From Thelephora terrestris (Eukaryota; Basidiomycota; Agaricomycetes; Thelephorales; Thelephoraceae): 64,000 nt of DNA. Of the stretch, positions 24,502 through 35,968 are shown piece after piece. Positions within the stretch are counted from its first letter, which is position 1; each line of letters opens with the position of its first letter. The notes beneath the pieces are model-generated. The model worked only from the letters and a program-made list of their open reading frames with translations. It was not told the DNA's origin and made no database searches. The translations under genes and the position numbers were made by a program. Where the stretch lies: NCBI GenBank assembly GCA_015956445.1, contig WIUZ02000002.1, forward strand, positions 1,922,001 to 1,986,000, in the 5' to 3' direction.

Positions 24502-26195
24502 TCAGAATCGCTTGCCTCCGCGCTTGATTGGCTGCCTCGCTCCTCGCCTGGTGGATGGGCCTGCACCAATGTCGTCGCTTTCTTCTGAGTCGCTAATGGT
24601 TAAAGCAGTCCGCTTCGACTTTTTCGTAACCGGTGGTCTAGCAGGTGGAGGCGGTGAATCGGATGCTGCAGTTTTGTTCGTGAGTTTCTGGATCTCCTTA
24701 GATAGTTCCGGGTTCGGTCCCGAATGATCCCCTTCTTTCCCGTGAACCGGAGCCGGAGGATGTGCGTCAAGCGCTCTCGTGGGGAAGGCAGGCTTTTTTA
24801 GGATCAGTTGTTCATCTTCTGAATTCTCGGTAGCAGAATCGTCGTCGGGGTTGGCGTTCGAAGGTCTAGACGCTGGCGTATCTAAGGATCGATATCGCGA
24901 CTTCGCACATGCGGATTCCAGACACTCACGTGTCTGAATCAGGCAAATGAACGTTCGCTCGACCGTAGCGCTAACGAGAAACGTACATTTTCGGGCTGCG
25001 CAATCACTCCGGCGGGCTCTCCCATTTCAATATCTGCCACACCCGCCGGTGAATGCTTCACCATCTCGAATTCAGACGTGGCAGTCATTCGAGTCGAATC
25101 AGGCGAGGTGATATCGAGCTTCTCAGCATCTAGTTGTATGTCTGCTATCGCAGGGTTCAGTATTGGCCGGTAATAGAAGGGTACTCAAGGATGGGGTTCA
25201 TACTCACGGAGCTCCACAAGAAAATTGAGCATTGCGGTCATTCTACGTATGGCAGTAGAGAGCCTTGGCTTAGAAATTGCATTGCGTGTGTGCATTCCAG
25301 GAGTCCTGCGGGCAGCCCGACCAAGCTTATCTAAAGCCTGTGCACGGGTGCAGTCCATCTCGGATCAGTACTTGTAGAATCGTAATCAGATGGCTTCACT
25401 TCACCCACCGTCTCTAGATCTGATTCCGACATCCCACCGACAGGATTTGGTGAATTGAATGCGAGGTGTGCCGTGCTCATCAAAGGCACGATTATCTGCG
25501 TCGAAATGACCTCCGCGGAAATTTTGTAACCCGCGAGGTTGGTCTCCCATCTGAATACAAAATCCTCAAGACGTAATTCGAAAGCGAAATCCTTCAATCG
25601 GGAAATTCGGGCGTTAACAAACGCCTTGAGTGGTTAGAATAGCTGGAGTGCGAATCCACTTACGGAATAGAGGGGCTGGACAACCTCAAACGACATTTCC
25701 GCAAAATTTCCGATAGTGTGGGCGGCAGAAAGGCACTTGAGGACGTCTCTTCGCCAGGATTCCTCCTGTCGGGAAGTCAGATCGGACTTGGTCTTGTGGG
25801 GGTGACACTCTCGCCAACGACGAGCGACTTGGTTGCTCGTGAGTGCTTAATCACTCGAATCTAAGTCTAAACCCATAGGACAGATCAGGTGCACTGAACG
25901 CACTTTCGACCCAAACTGATTTGGTGTCCGTAATCATCAGCGAACATGACAGCTCGGAATCTCCGGCGTGGAATTTCTGGAGGATGACCAGTTCAGTAAG
26001 AACTCGGGACTCGGGAATTTGGACCGTGAAAAGAGCTTGACCAACCAACAGATATGGTGTCGCGGTATCGTTGTCGACTTTGGCCAACCATTCCTTGCCC
26101 AGCATGCGTTTTGTGATATCCTGTGAAAGATGAATCAACGGCCAGTAAAGCGGCGGAATGCACCCGGACCCTAAACGCACATCGAAGGCATCCAT
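24502..26195 (-). CDS. Non-homologous end-joining factor, XLF/Cernunnos (Nej1) homologue
   Basis: Scaffold that forms filaments with XRCC4 and stimulates DNA ligase IV during double-strand-break repair. Exons: 26195-26181, 26120-26046, 25976-25904, 25845-25664, 25591-25405, 25330-25208, 25144-24987, 24933-24930 and 24881-24502 (398 aa). Evidence is the XLF head-domain pattern: EWLAKV, ELSCSLMITDTKSVWVE, SNQVARRWRE, then the strand FAFELRLEDFVFRWETNL and the start of the coiled-coil stalk (EVISTQIIVPLMSTAHLAFN). The tail is acidic/Ser-rich and ends in a basic patch (RGARQPIKRGGKRF), as in XLF proteins that bind Ku or DNA. Junctions after PYLL and after LYS are chosen by family fit. A 4-nt exon is required near the C terminus. 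Alternative: an XRCC4-like paralogue. Confidence 0.78.
24930..24933 (-). other. Candidate 4-nt micro-exon of the XLF gene
   Basis: ACAC lies between a perfect acceptor (gattcag) and a perfect donor (gtgagt). Flanking introns would be 53 and 48 nt, the local norm. Skipping it shifts the frame and truncates the conserved-type basic tail. A longer single intron with a weaker gtttct donor is the alternative. Confidence 0.6.
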
Positions 26196-26389
26196 TTCTA
26201 GTATATTCAGAGTCCTACCTGGCAGCGCAATTGGTGATTCGAAGTGGAAGAGAGAGGGTAATCTCAGACGCGAATGATGATCATGGATCTGCGGTGGCCC
26301 AAGCTTAGGCGCCGAGGGGAGACGTGTGGGTTGCCTCCGCGCTTCTTTTGATTTCAGATCCCGTAACTACGATCGTCCTCGCATTCTGG
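26196..26389. promoter_or_regulatory. Short divergent promoter, XLF / FHA-G-patch
   Basis: 194 bp separates the two opposed start codons, so the two genes probably share a bidirectional promoter. No TATA box is evident. Confidence 0.5.
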
Positions 26390-27487
26390 ATGGGCAATGG
26401 TGTCCCCGACCAAAGCTACGATCCCAGTCTGGAGTGGCCTAGTGACCACGAGAACACCGAGCGCGACAACTCCCAAGCGTCAACCCCATCCCAACTGGCC
26501 TGCTCGCCATCTACTTTCCGGCTAACTGTGCAGGCGACTTCAATTCTACCAAAAGCCCGGAGGTTGGCTGTTATCGAAGGTTATCCGGAGGTGCAGGTTG
26601 GACGAGATGTGGCGCCTCTTGGCAGCGCCATTCCTCGCATTCGGCTGAAAGAGATGGAGGTTTCCAAACTTCACGCTACAATCTACTGGGACGACGGCAG
26701 GGCCGAGTGGGGGCTGGTAGACATGGGCTCGAAGCACGGAACTTTTCACAGTCGCTATCACTCTACGGTTTCTCCGAATACGAGGGGAAGCCGCCTATCG
26801 CCACCCAGGGCCGCCAGTATGCCACGGCACTTGCAACATCTTGACACGTTCTCAATTGGCAGCACCACCTTCGTCGTCCACATACACGACGATGGTCTCT
26901 CGTGTTCGGAGTGTTCACGCGGCGATGACGACGAGATCCCGCTGTTCTCGACAAAGTCCTCGACAGCTCCCGCTCACCCGGGGAAGCGCAAACGGGATGA
27001 AGAAAGCGATTACATTCCCTCAGATAAGGACCCCAGGAAAGCGTTGTCGCTATTGAAAAAGAGCCTGTTGTCACAACGACCCAGCGAGAAGCCAAATGAT
27101 AGCGCGCCAACCACTTGGGTTGACCGTTCAGCGCGTCGACGTGCAATGAACCCCCCTTCCCCACCCCTCTCCAGGAAGCAGTCACCTTCCTCGGTCTCCG
27201 TTCGTTCCACTCCGCAGGAAACTCCTTCCACCTCACAACCAGCTACGCCAGAGCCAGTTTCGTCGAATAACATCGGGTATCGGATGCTCGCGAAACAAGG
27301 ATGGACCCCTGGAACTTCGTTGGGTGTACCTAGCGATGATGCGAAGCATATCGTGGAGCCCATCGTGGTCTCCTCTACCTCCAATAGGGCCGGACTCGGT
27401 AGCGTAAGCGCGGAATCTTCAACTTCACAAGGCACAGACTGGAAGGAGGAGGGAAAGCGAAAGCTTTGGTCGAGATTAGATCCTTGA
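26390..27487 (+). CDS. FHA domain and G-patch protein (AGGF1-like)
   Basis: Probable nuclear RNA/DNA-processing adaptor: FHA domains bind phospho-Thr and G-patches activate DEAH helicases. A single exon of 365 aa from the ATG at 26390 (MGNGVPDQSYDPSLEWP). The frame is open to 26324, and a tttcag at about 26350-26355 could be an acceptor of an unseen 5' exon. The FHA spans residues about 65-175: YPEVQVGRDVAPLG, SKLHATIYWDDG (the Ser/His binding loop) and VDMGSKHGTF. The middle is Pro/Ser-rich with a KRKRDEE basic patch. The G-patch lies near residues 300-350: IGYRMLAKQGWTPGTSLG...NRAGLGS. The C terminus EEGKRKLWSRLDP resembles AGGF1-type endings. Being intronless is unusual in this intron-rich window. 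Confidence 0.8.
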   Translation: MGNGVPDQSYDPSLEWPSDHENTERDNSQASTPSQLACSPSTFRLTVQATSILPKARRLAVIEGYPEVQVGRDVAPLGSAIPRIRLKEMEVSKLHATIYWDDGRAEWGLVDMGSKHGTFHSRYHSTVSPNTRGSRLSPPRAASMPRHLQHLDTFSIGSTTFVVHIHDDGLSCSECSRGDDDEIPLFSTKSSTAPAHPGKRKRDEESDYIPSDKDPRKALSLLKKSLLSQRPSEKPNDSAPTTWVDRSARRRAMNPPSPPLSRKQSPSSVSVRSTPQETPSTSQPATPEPVSSNNIGYRMLAKQGWTPGTSLGVPSDDAKHIVEPIVVSSTSNRAGLGSVSAESSTSQGTDWKEEGKRKLWSRLDP

Positions 27488-29320
27488 CACCTGCGCCGAG
27501 TGGTAAGTTGATATTCAGGTGGTGCTTACTACGGGGGCTCATCACATTATCAGGTGCAGCGAGAATTCGGCGTGGTTTGGCGCGGGTGTAGTTCAGTATA
27601 CGACTTTTTCGATGTCGATCCAGACGAAAACCGGGTCCGAAGGCATAGTACTTCGTTCGATCGAAGGGTCTGCTGCTGTTGCATTCAGAGGGAGACACCG
27701 TGGCTCCTATTTTTTTCTTTTCTTCGGCTTAGCTAACGTTAGTCATCTTTGGAGTTGTTGGATTTCTTATGCACAGTTTTCCAGGTATCGAAGACGATTT
27801 TAGGATCGATGATTTTCTTCTTTCTGTTTGTTTGCATGGTGTCCTGACTTGGGGCAACGAACCCACCAAAACGCATGCGCAACACAAAATACACGATAAA
27901 CGGCTCCGGACATTGATTCGCGAGTGGGGATGCTTAGTCCTTCAGCATCTTATTTCCGAATCATGTACATAGTAGGTTCAGATACATAGTCTTGTATGAC
28001 GCCAAATAGCAGGGTTGAGCGAGTTCAATAGCTATAGATAGCCAAACGGCCACAAGTCCTCTGGCTTTCGGTTTACCTGATTGCTATCGAGTCGTTGGGC
28101 AGGCTGAATTTTGGGGGTTTTCTGTCTTAACCCTCAAAATGATATCAGGGTAATATCGTTGCTGCGGTCTGCACCGGTACCGGGCCACCACGTTCTGCCA
28201 ACGGCCTCTGCCACGCCACCCGGCAATTGCCACTGGGCCAGGACCACCTTGCAAAGCCTGGCAGGCTTGGCAGGCTGGCAGCGATCTGCTGATGGCGCCG
28301 GCCGAGCATGGTTGATGGGAAGAACGGTCCGGCTTTGCGCTCCGAACTGAATCAGGCGTCTCCCGTTCACTTTACCCAACGTCAAAGAAATATCGCGGGA
28401 AGCCAAGCCACGGTCAAATCGCGGCGATTCGCTGAGGTTTAGCAAGGCTACTTGCATTAGCTACTGCCCAGCGCGACGCTGATAAGCAGCAACCTAGAAA
28501 GGCGCTCATTTTCGGGGGGGACAATCTGGTGCTGAACGCTGAGCATCTATTCAGCACTCAGTGGGTATGCGCACGTTCCAGTCACTTCCATTTGTTCCGT
28601 GGCGCTGTGGTGGGCGCGGATTACGAATCCGCGACGTTGCCCAAATTTGCATATCTTGAAGACGTCGCTAATACATTCTCGTACTGTATGAAATGGTCAG
28701 CACCGGTGTTGATCATCAGTACAAAAAGTCTAGCAGTGCTGACAGCGATCTTTGAGTCTAGGCGCCAAAATGCGTCAGGTAATGAGAGCGACCAAAAAGC
28801 GACTGGAATCTTATTAATACTGACCTTTGACGCAACTTTCGCAACGTTGAGCGTTAGTAGGATGGGGCGGTTCCGTACATACGGTAGCCCCTATACATGA
28901 TCTGCTTCCGCGGCACTAAATTCATCATGCCCGTGCTGCGTGCGTTAATGTGAATGTGTGACGCGAGCGCAGCGTGGGTGACGAGATTCCGGGGAGACCG
29001 AGGGAGGATGCGACCACCCGTGTGCCTCCTGTGTACCACGGCCGATGCAAACGACCATGCAACTTGGCATGGGCCCGAGCAATGGGATTAATTAAAGGAC
29101 GCGAACGCGTTGTATGCGGGTGTTAGGTGGGTCACGTGAGTGTTCAAGCCATTGCGCGAAACGAACCAAAAACCGGGTTTAACCTGCTCGCCACAATCGA
29201 GTTGGCTTTCTTCTTCTAGTCTCAACGAACCTGCTCTCGTCCTCCCTTAACTTTCCTGTAAACTCTCTTCGCTGTTTTCTTCCACACAGACGAGTTTTTC
29301 TATTTTCTCTCTCCCTAACA
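27488..29320. other. Long intergenic region upstream of cyclin B
   Basis: About 1.8 kb with only short unrelated open frames. A GGCAGGCTTGGCAGGCTGGC tract at about 28259-28278 is a small imperfect repeat. ACGCGT at 29105-29110, 211 bp before the cyclin ATG, matches the MluI cell-cycle box; its significance is uncertain. No gene called. Confidence 0.35.
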
Positions 29321-31014
29321 ATGGCCCCTTCCTTCACCCAACGCGTTCGTCGTTCACCACGTCTCTTCCATCCTCACCCAAAACTCATCCTTTTATTAGC
29401 TTCCTATACGAAACAGAACCGCCGGCATTGCCAGAGCTAAGGGCGACGAAAATGCTACGAGCAAACACCTCAGACAAGGCTCTGGTGCTGGCGTTGGTCC
29501 CTCTCGTTCATCCACCTTCGGCAAGAGTGTCCGCGAGAGACCTGTGTTGAACGAGGTCACCAAGATCACCGTCAACAGAAAAGTACCACTCCTGTTCTCC
29601 TCGTTATGTGGCCGGCGCTGACCCATCGTAGGAACAGCCATTCAAGGCCACCGGCAAGGAGAAGGAGTCGGTGGACATCCTCAAGCGCCGTTCCATACCA
29701 ACCACCGCCACGACGAAGACGACTGTTGCTGCTCAGCGAGTCCCACCAGCTTCACGACCTGTTTCGTCACAATCCGTCCAGTCTATCACCTCCCGACCCT
29801 CATCCATCCGTGTCACCCAGAGCGTCCCACAGGTCGTCAACCTAGCCCCCTCAGTGGTCGAAGATGAGGACGAACAGAGTATGGACATCGAGGATGTCGT
29901 TCATGAGGATCCCAGAGAACTCATAAACGCAATTCGAGAGGTCGAGACGATGATCGACGACGAATACCAACACTATGATGACCACAGCGATTACATCTGG
30001 CCAGAAGCTTCTCCCGAACGTGCTGAACGATACCGTCGTGAAGTTCAGGCCATAAGAGATGTATTTGTGGACGAACCCGATATGCACGACACCACCATGG
30101 TGTCTGAATACGCCGAAGAAATCTTTGAATATATGAGTGAGCTCGAGGTGAGTTTCTTGGCACGCTTCCCGTCCCCACGCTCGTTGACATGGGCCTTTCG
30201 CATAGGAATCCCTCTTGCCCAACCCCGAATATATGGATGGACAGAATGACCTTACCTGGGAAATGCGCCAGACGCTGGTCGACTGGCTCCTCCAAGTTCA
30301 CCTTCGTTATCACATGTTGCCCGAAACCATTTGGATCGCCATCAACATCGTCGACCGCTTCCTCACCAAACGCGTTGTCTCACTCGCCAAACTTCAGCTG
30401 GTCGGCATTACCGCCATCTTCATCGCCGCCAAGTACGAAGAGATCCTCGCCCCTGGTGTCGAAGAGTTCGTATTTCTGACCCAGAACATGTACTCTCGCG
30501 AAGAAATCTTGAAAGGAGAGAGGATCATCCTTCAAACACTCGACTTCAAGGTTTCCCAGTACTGCTCACCATATAGCTGGATGAGGAAGATAAGCAAGGC
30601 AGATGATTATGACATCCAAACACGGACCCTAAGCAAGTTCTTGACCGAGGTCACCCTCTTGGATCACCGTTTCTTGAGGGCTAAGCCGAGTGTCATCGCC
30701 GCTGTTGGCATGTACACTGCTCGTCGTATGTTGGGAGGACCATGGGTACGTCGTTCATGGTGAAGATGTCATGCCTCAAACACGTGACTGATCGCATTCA
30801 CTTTTAGGACAATGCCTTCGTTTATCATTCCGGCTTCACCGAGGAGCAGATGATTCCTGGGCACCGCATGCTTATCGAAAAGCTCACAGAGCCAGGATTC
30901 GATAAACTATACGTCTCCAAGAAGTATTCCAACAAAAAATTCCTCAAAGCCGCCAGCTTCGCCCACGATTGGGCACGCAAGCACTGCGATGAGGACTTCC
31001 ACATGATGGCTTGA
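29321..31014 (+). CDS. G2/mitotic-specific B-type cyclin
   Basis: Regulatory subunit of Cdk1 that drives entry into mitosis; nuclear. Exons are 29321-29344, 29400-29582, 29632-30147, 30206-30745 and 30808-31014 (489 aa). Introns are 55, 49, 58 and 62 nt. A destruction box RPVLNEVTK lies at residues 55-63, for APC/C-dependent degradation. The cyclin box starts at about 250: MRQTLVDWLLQVHLRYHMLP, then FIAAKYEEI and SREEILKGERIILQTLDF, the B-type hallmark. The second cyclin fold follows (FLTEVTLLDHRFLRAKPSVI). The C terminus is KHCDEDFHMMA. Exon 1 uses a gttcgt donor; MAPSFTQR|LPIRNRTAGIAR fits fungal cyclin starts. It resembles yeast Clb1-4 and fission-yeast Cdc13. Confidence 0.93.
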
Positions 31015-31753
31015 AGGATCAACATTCTCTGTCTCTTGAAGATTCACCATTCCTCGACGGACTCGTGTGTCACATCCTATATCTCTCACCATCTTTCCAT
31101 CGATTTGTACAAACCATTTACCTCACGTGTCCTCCCTTCCGTCCTTGCAATACACCAACCCCAGTCTCCTGTTCCATTCCCTTACCTTGTTTTCCATTCG
31201 TCAACATCTTGGAACAATCACATGCAGCCCTTCTTTCTGACTACGAATCAACTCGTCTCTCCGTCTCTCTTCTATGCACCGTGCTATCTCAGCCCATATT
31301 ATCGAACCCTCTCTTTTTTCACACTTTCGTTATGGTGGCCAGGTATGTATGTCCCCCGTCACCTCAGCATTTCTTTCTTTGGCTTTCTAGAATCGCAGGC
31401 ATATTCTCTCTTGTAAATTACACACTTTATACGAACCTAGTCGTTCTATTTCGTTGGCACTCGCATAATGTATATCTTACCCTCTTCCGTTCTCCCTGTT
31501 CCCTGCTTCGGGCGTCTCAAGGGCCAGTCGTCGACGCGTGCCACAGGGTCACCGCATCTCCCGAACGGAATGGTCGCGTAGACGAATGTAGCGGAACGCG
31601 CCCCCACACCGGGCCGAGTACTTGATACATGATTCCCTGATCGGCGATAACACATGCTTCGGCGTTGACCGGGCTACGAAACAACCGCAACCCCAGGCTG
31701 CTTGGTTCATCTTTGCAACTCCCATTACCACAACTACACGCATCTGACTTACC
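31015..31753. other. Cyclin 3' flank and FOX2 promoter
   Basis: A C/T-rich stretch at 31.06-31.5 kb is probably the long 3'-UTR of the cyclin transcript. No gene seen. Confidence 0.4.
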
Positions 31754-34700
31754 ATGACGCTCTCTTTCGAAGGACACACCGTAATCGTGACAGGGGCGGG
31801 AGGAGGACTAGGAAAAGCGTACGCAGGTCATTAAGCTCCGGAGGACGTAACGGGTACTCAATTGTCGGGTTGCACACAGTTACTCATTTCTGTTTGCTTC
31901 GAGGGGAGCGAACGTCGTCGTGAACGATTTCAACTCCTCTGCGGCACAGAAGGTTGTAGATGAGATCACTAAAGGTGAGTTGGTTACGGCACTTCTAAGC
32001 GCGGGATGGCGAACTTATCATGGTGGCGCGGCCTCCCATGGACAGCTGGTGGAAAAGCCGTGGTGAACACCTCGTCGGTAACTGACGGCGCTGCCGTTGT
32101 CAAAACCGCTTTGGACGCCTTTGGTGGGGTTACAATCCTGATCAACAATGCCGGGATCCTGAGGGACAGGGGGTAAACCCCAACTATTCTCCCCCTACTT
32201 CTTGCGAGCTTACTAGACTGCGCCGTGCAGGTTCAAGAACATGACAGACGCAGATTGGGACCAGATTCAAGCTGTTCACCTCAAGGGCGCCTTCTCTTGC
32301 ACCAAGGCCGCTTGGCCCATCTTCAGGAAACAGAAATTCGGTAGAATCGTGAACACGGCCTCTGCCGCTGGGTTGTATGGAAACTTTGGTCAAGCGAACT
32401 ATTCGGCCGCCAAGATGGGCCTGGTCACGTTCACGAAGACCATCGCCATCGAGGGCGCGAAGTACGGCATCAAGGCTACCGCGATTGCACCGGTAATACT
32501 GTCTCCAGTTGTGGTGTAATTTGTGATGGTGTTGACCGTTGGGCTTAGATTGCTGCTTCGCCCATGACCGAGACGATTATGCCACCCGAGATGCTTGTGA
32601 ACCTCAAGCCGGAATTCGTTGCTCCGTTTGTTGCTGCCGTCACACATCCCGATGGACCCGACGCCTCGGGGAAAGTTTACGAAGTAGGAGCTGGATTTAT
32701 CGCTGAGGTTCGGTGGGAACGAAGCAAGGGTCATGTGTTCAAGACCGACGACACCTTCACCCCATCTGCTGTGAGAGTTTCCTTCCGTATCGTGGCCTTT
32801 AGCGCTTGCTCAGCTAGTGGTCATAGGTTTCCCACTACTGGGACAAGGTCACCGACTTTACGAACCCGGATCAGTGAGATTCTCGTGGAAACTCCCGCAC
32901 AAACTGATAGCTGACTTCCATAGCCCCCATGCCATGGCAGATTTGGATATTCAGGTTTGGTGTGAGTCCAGTTGTCTAGACTGTGGTCTGACCTGCTCTT
33001 CCCCTGTAGGGTAAACTAGAAGCTGCAAGGAACGCCCCTCCAAACAAGCAAACTTCTCCCGAGGTCAGGTACGATGGAAAGACAGCAATCATCACAGGTT
33101 CCGGGGCTGGTCTGGGTCGATCGTATGCGCTGCTGTTGGCACGACTGGGAGCTAATGTGGTAGTGAACGATGTGAGCGAGAAGAACGCCAAGGCTGTTGT
33201 TGACGAGATTCTCAGAGGTCCGTGGGCTTGAACTCACTACATACGTCGGTGTCGTTGACGATGGAGTGTCAGCTGGTGGTAAAGCCACGGCTGCAGTGTG
33301 CTCGGCTGAGGATGGCGATGCTCTCGTCAAGGCCGCGTTAGATGCCTTTGGCGGTGTCCACATCTTGGTCGCCAATGCTGGTATCTTGAGGGACAAATCG
33401 TTTGTGGCCATGACCGAGCAGGAGTGGGATGCTGTTGTTGCCGTTCATCTCCGGTACTTTCCTGCCTGATTTTGTCCGTGTTTCATCCATGGCTAACACG
33501 ATTTCAGAGGTACTTACAAGGTCCGTGATGCGCCAACACATCTAGTTGCTTCCCTTTCAACTGTCTTTAGTGCGCCAAAGCTGTTTGGCCTATCTTCCAG
33601 AAGCAGAAGTACGGTAGGATCCTCACGACCGCGTCCGGCGTCGGTATCTGTGAGTTGCCCTGTTTTGATCCTCTCTCTACACTTCGGCTCACTGGCCGGT
33701 CCGAAGACGGAAACTTTGGTCAAGCAAATGTACGCCAGCCTAGCGGCTCAGTTATTCCTCGGGTTGATCATTCTTCCGACAGTACTCCACTGCGAAAGCA
33801 GCCATCATTGGTCTCACACGTACCCTCGCAATCGAGGGTAAGAAGTACAACATACTTGCTAACGTTATAGCACCGTCAGCTGGTACAGCCATGACGATGA
33901 CCATTTGGTGAGTCACCAACTTGTCAGGAAACCAGACCTCCACTGACCCCATTGAAGGCCCCGGGAGATGGTTGATGCATTCAAGGTGATCGTGCCAACT
34001 CAATGGTCCAAATGCCCGTTATTGATCCCGTGCAATGCAGCCGGATTATGTTGCCCCCGTCGTCGGTTATTTGATAAGTGACGGTAAATAACGTTTAGCT
34101 CACAATTCAGTTGGTCCTTACTGACCTGCGTGCGTCTAGCGAATGAGGACACGACCGGGGCGCTTTTTGAGATCACCGGCGGATGGGCTGCCCAAACCAG
34201 GTGGCAACGATCTGGCGGTCACGGTTTCCCTATCAACAAACAGCTGACACCGGAAGATATTGCTTCAAAATGGAAGATCATCAGCAATTTCGGTACGTCG
34301 GTTACGTAGCTCCCGAGGCGGACAAGATTCTGGTTCACGGGTTCTGGTGAGGATTCGATGTTGATGGCCCCATTTTCAGATGACGGTCGCGCCGAAAACC
34401 CTGCATCTACCCAGGAGGCAATCGCACAGGTACGCCGCGGTTTCTCTCGCCTCTAGGAGGGGTTGCGTCTCTCTTAGGTAATATTCTATGGTTCTCACCT
34501 CCATTTCTCGGCCTTGCCCTATCGCCTATCGTATCCAGATCGTCAAGAATTTTGGAAACAAAGCTGAGACCGGTAATCCCGCCGCTGATGACCCGACAGA
34601 CCGGGACATTGAACTCGTACGTGAGGCGAAGATGAACGTCCCCGAACCCCAGGATTACCACTACTCGGAACGTGATGTTATCCTGTACAACCTCTCCATC

Positions 34701-35968
34701 GGAGCAACAGAGCAGGAGCTGTGTTGGACGTACGAGAACCACGAAGACTTTGGTGCACTGCCCACGTTTGGAGTTGTTCCCCAATTCATGTCAAGCTCCG
34801 GTGCCCCGTTGGATTTCCTTCCAAACTTCAACCCTGTACGTTGTTGTTTTTCATTTTCGGATCTTGGGTCCGAAGTCCCGATTTCTCGATGGTCGTGTGA
34901 TCGTTTTGTGTTGATTGCCTTGTCCTTTTTTCGAATTGAAGGCCAAGTTATTGCATGGGGAGCAATTCCTTTCGATAAAGGCTCCGATTCCGACTTCTGG
35001 AAACTTGGTGAATGAGGCTCGGTAAGCAAGAGCGCTTCATCGTTCTCATTGTACCATGAGAACCCTTTTTGCGCCGTCAGTTTACGTCGAGACACAGGAT
35101 CATCGAAGTGCTTGATAAAGGCAAAGCTGCGGCTGTAACTCTCCAAGTGACGACCAAGGACAAGAGGACCGGTACCGTCATCTTTGAAAATCAATCCACG
35201 GTCTTCATCCGAGGATCGGGAGGATTCGGCGGTCAGCGCGTTGGCAAAGGTGCGTTGAAAAGCACTTGGAGATGTTTTTTGAAGGAAGTTGACGGGATTG
35301 CTCTCTTTTCTCTTGGGTGAAAATAGACCGAGGTCCTGCTACGGCTAAGAACGATCCGCCCAAGCGTAAGCCGGACGCTGTCCTTGAGGAGAAGACGACA
35401 AGTGCGCAGGCTGCGTTGTACAGGCTGAATGGCGACCTCAATCCCCTTCATGTGCGTTTCCATCTCTCGTCCGACCTCTAGACCACTTGAACTTTCGTTT
35501 CCCGCCAGATCCTGCCGGAGTTTGCCGCCGTTGGTGGATTTGACAAGTAAGTTTTATCGCTGCAGCCGCGACTATCTTTGGCGCATCTTCTGGAGTGTAA
35601 GCGCCGGATGTTGACTTCACTCCCCCCCTCCCTCGCCTCGACTCTGGTTTTCTAGACCCATTCTCCACGGGCTATGCACGATGGGTATCGCGAGCAAGCA
35701 CGTCTTGAAGTCGTTTGGGGATTTCAAGGACGTGAAAGTCAGGTTTGCTGGTGTCGTTTACCCTGGCGAGACGATTGTTACGGAGATGTGGAAGGAGGGT
35801 GATAAGGTTATCTTCAGTACGTCGTCATTCTGTACTTTCGTGTGACCCGACTTCTGACCGCATTTTTTTGTAGCTGCCAAGGTGAAAGAACGAGGCACCA
35901 CAGTGCTTGCCTCGGCGGCTGTCACCCTTGGGAAACCATCCTCGCCGGTTCCCAAGGCTAAGCTGTAG
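31754..35968 (+). CDS. FOX2: Peroxisomal multifunctional beta-oxidation enzyme (hydratase-dehydrogenase)
   Basis: Second and third steps of peroxisomal fatty-acid beta-oxidation: 2-enoyl-CoA hydratase 2 plus two (3R)-hydroxyacyl-CoA dehydrogenase units. I place 24 exons: 31754-31818, 31880-31974, 32046-32172, 32231-32492, 32549-32770, 32827-32873, 32924-32954, 33010-33217, 33273-33453, 33508-33520, 33571-33649, 33707-33729, 33783-33907, 33958-33985, 34041-34083, 34140-34292, 34380-34429, 34539-34835, 34942-35021, 35098-35249, 35327-35451, 35509-35546, 35656-35816, 35874-35968 (899 aa). SDR1 has TGAGGGLG and catalytic YSAAK. SDR2 has TGSGAGLG and YSTAK. The C-terminal MaoC hydratase has [11 protein letters not shown] with catalytic Asp and His, then [10 protein letters not shown]. 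The protein ends AKL, a PTS1 signal. HIL replaces the usual HID after the hydratase motif. Confidence 0.95.

Noticed and set aside
24250-26200. Reading the minus-strand gene as an XRCC4 orthologue
   Set aside because: The Trp-framed head and the strand FRWETNL followed by the stalk match XLF better than XRCC4, though a search should confirm.
28529-28900. 124-codon plus-strand frame upstream of cyclin B
   Set aside because: No family resemblance, no promoter or splice evidence.
29105-29110. ACGCGT box as proof of cell-cycle control of the cyclin gene
   Set aside because: A single 6-bp match is expected often by chance and MCB control is more typical of G1/S genes.
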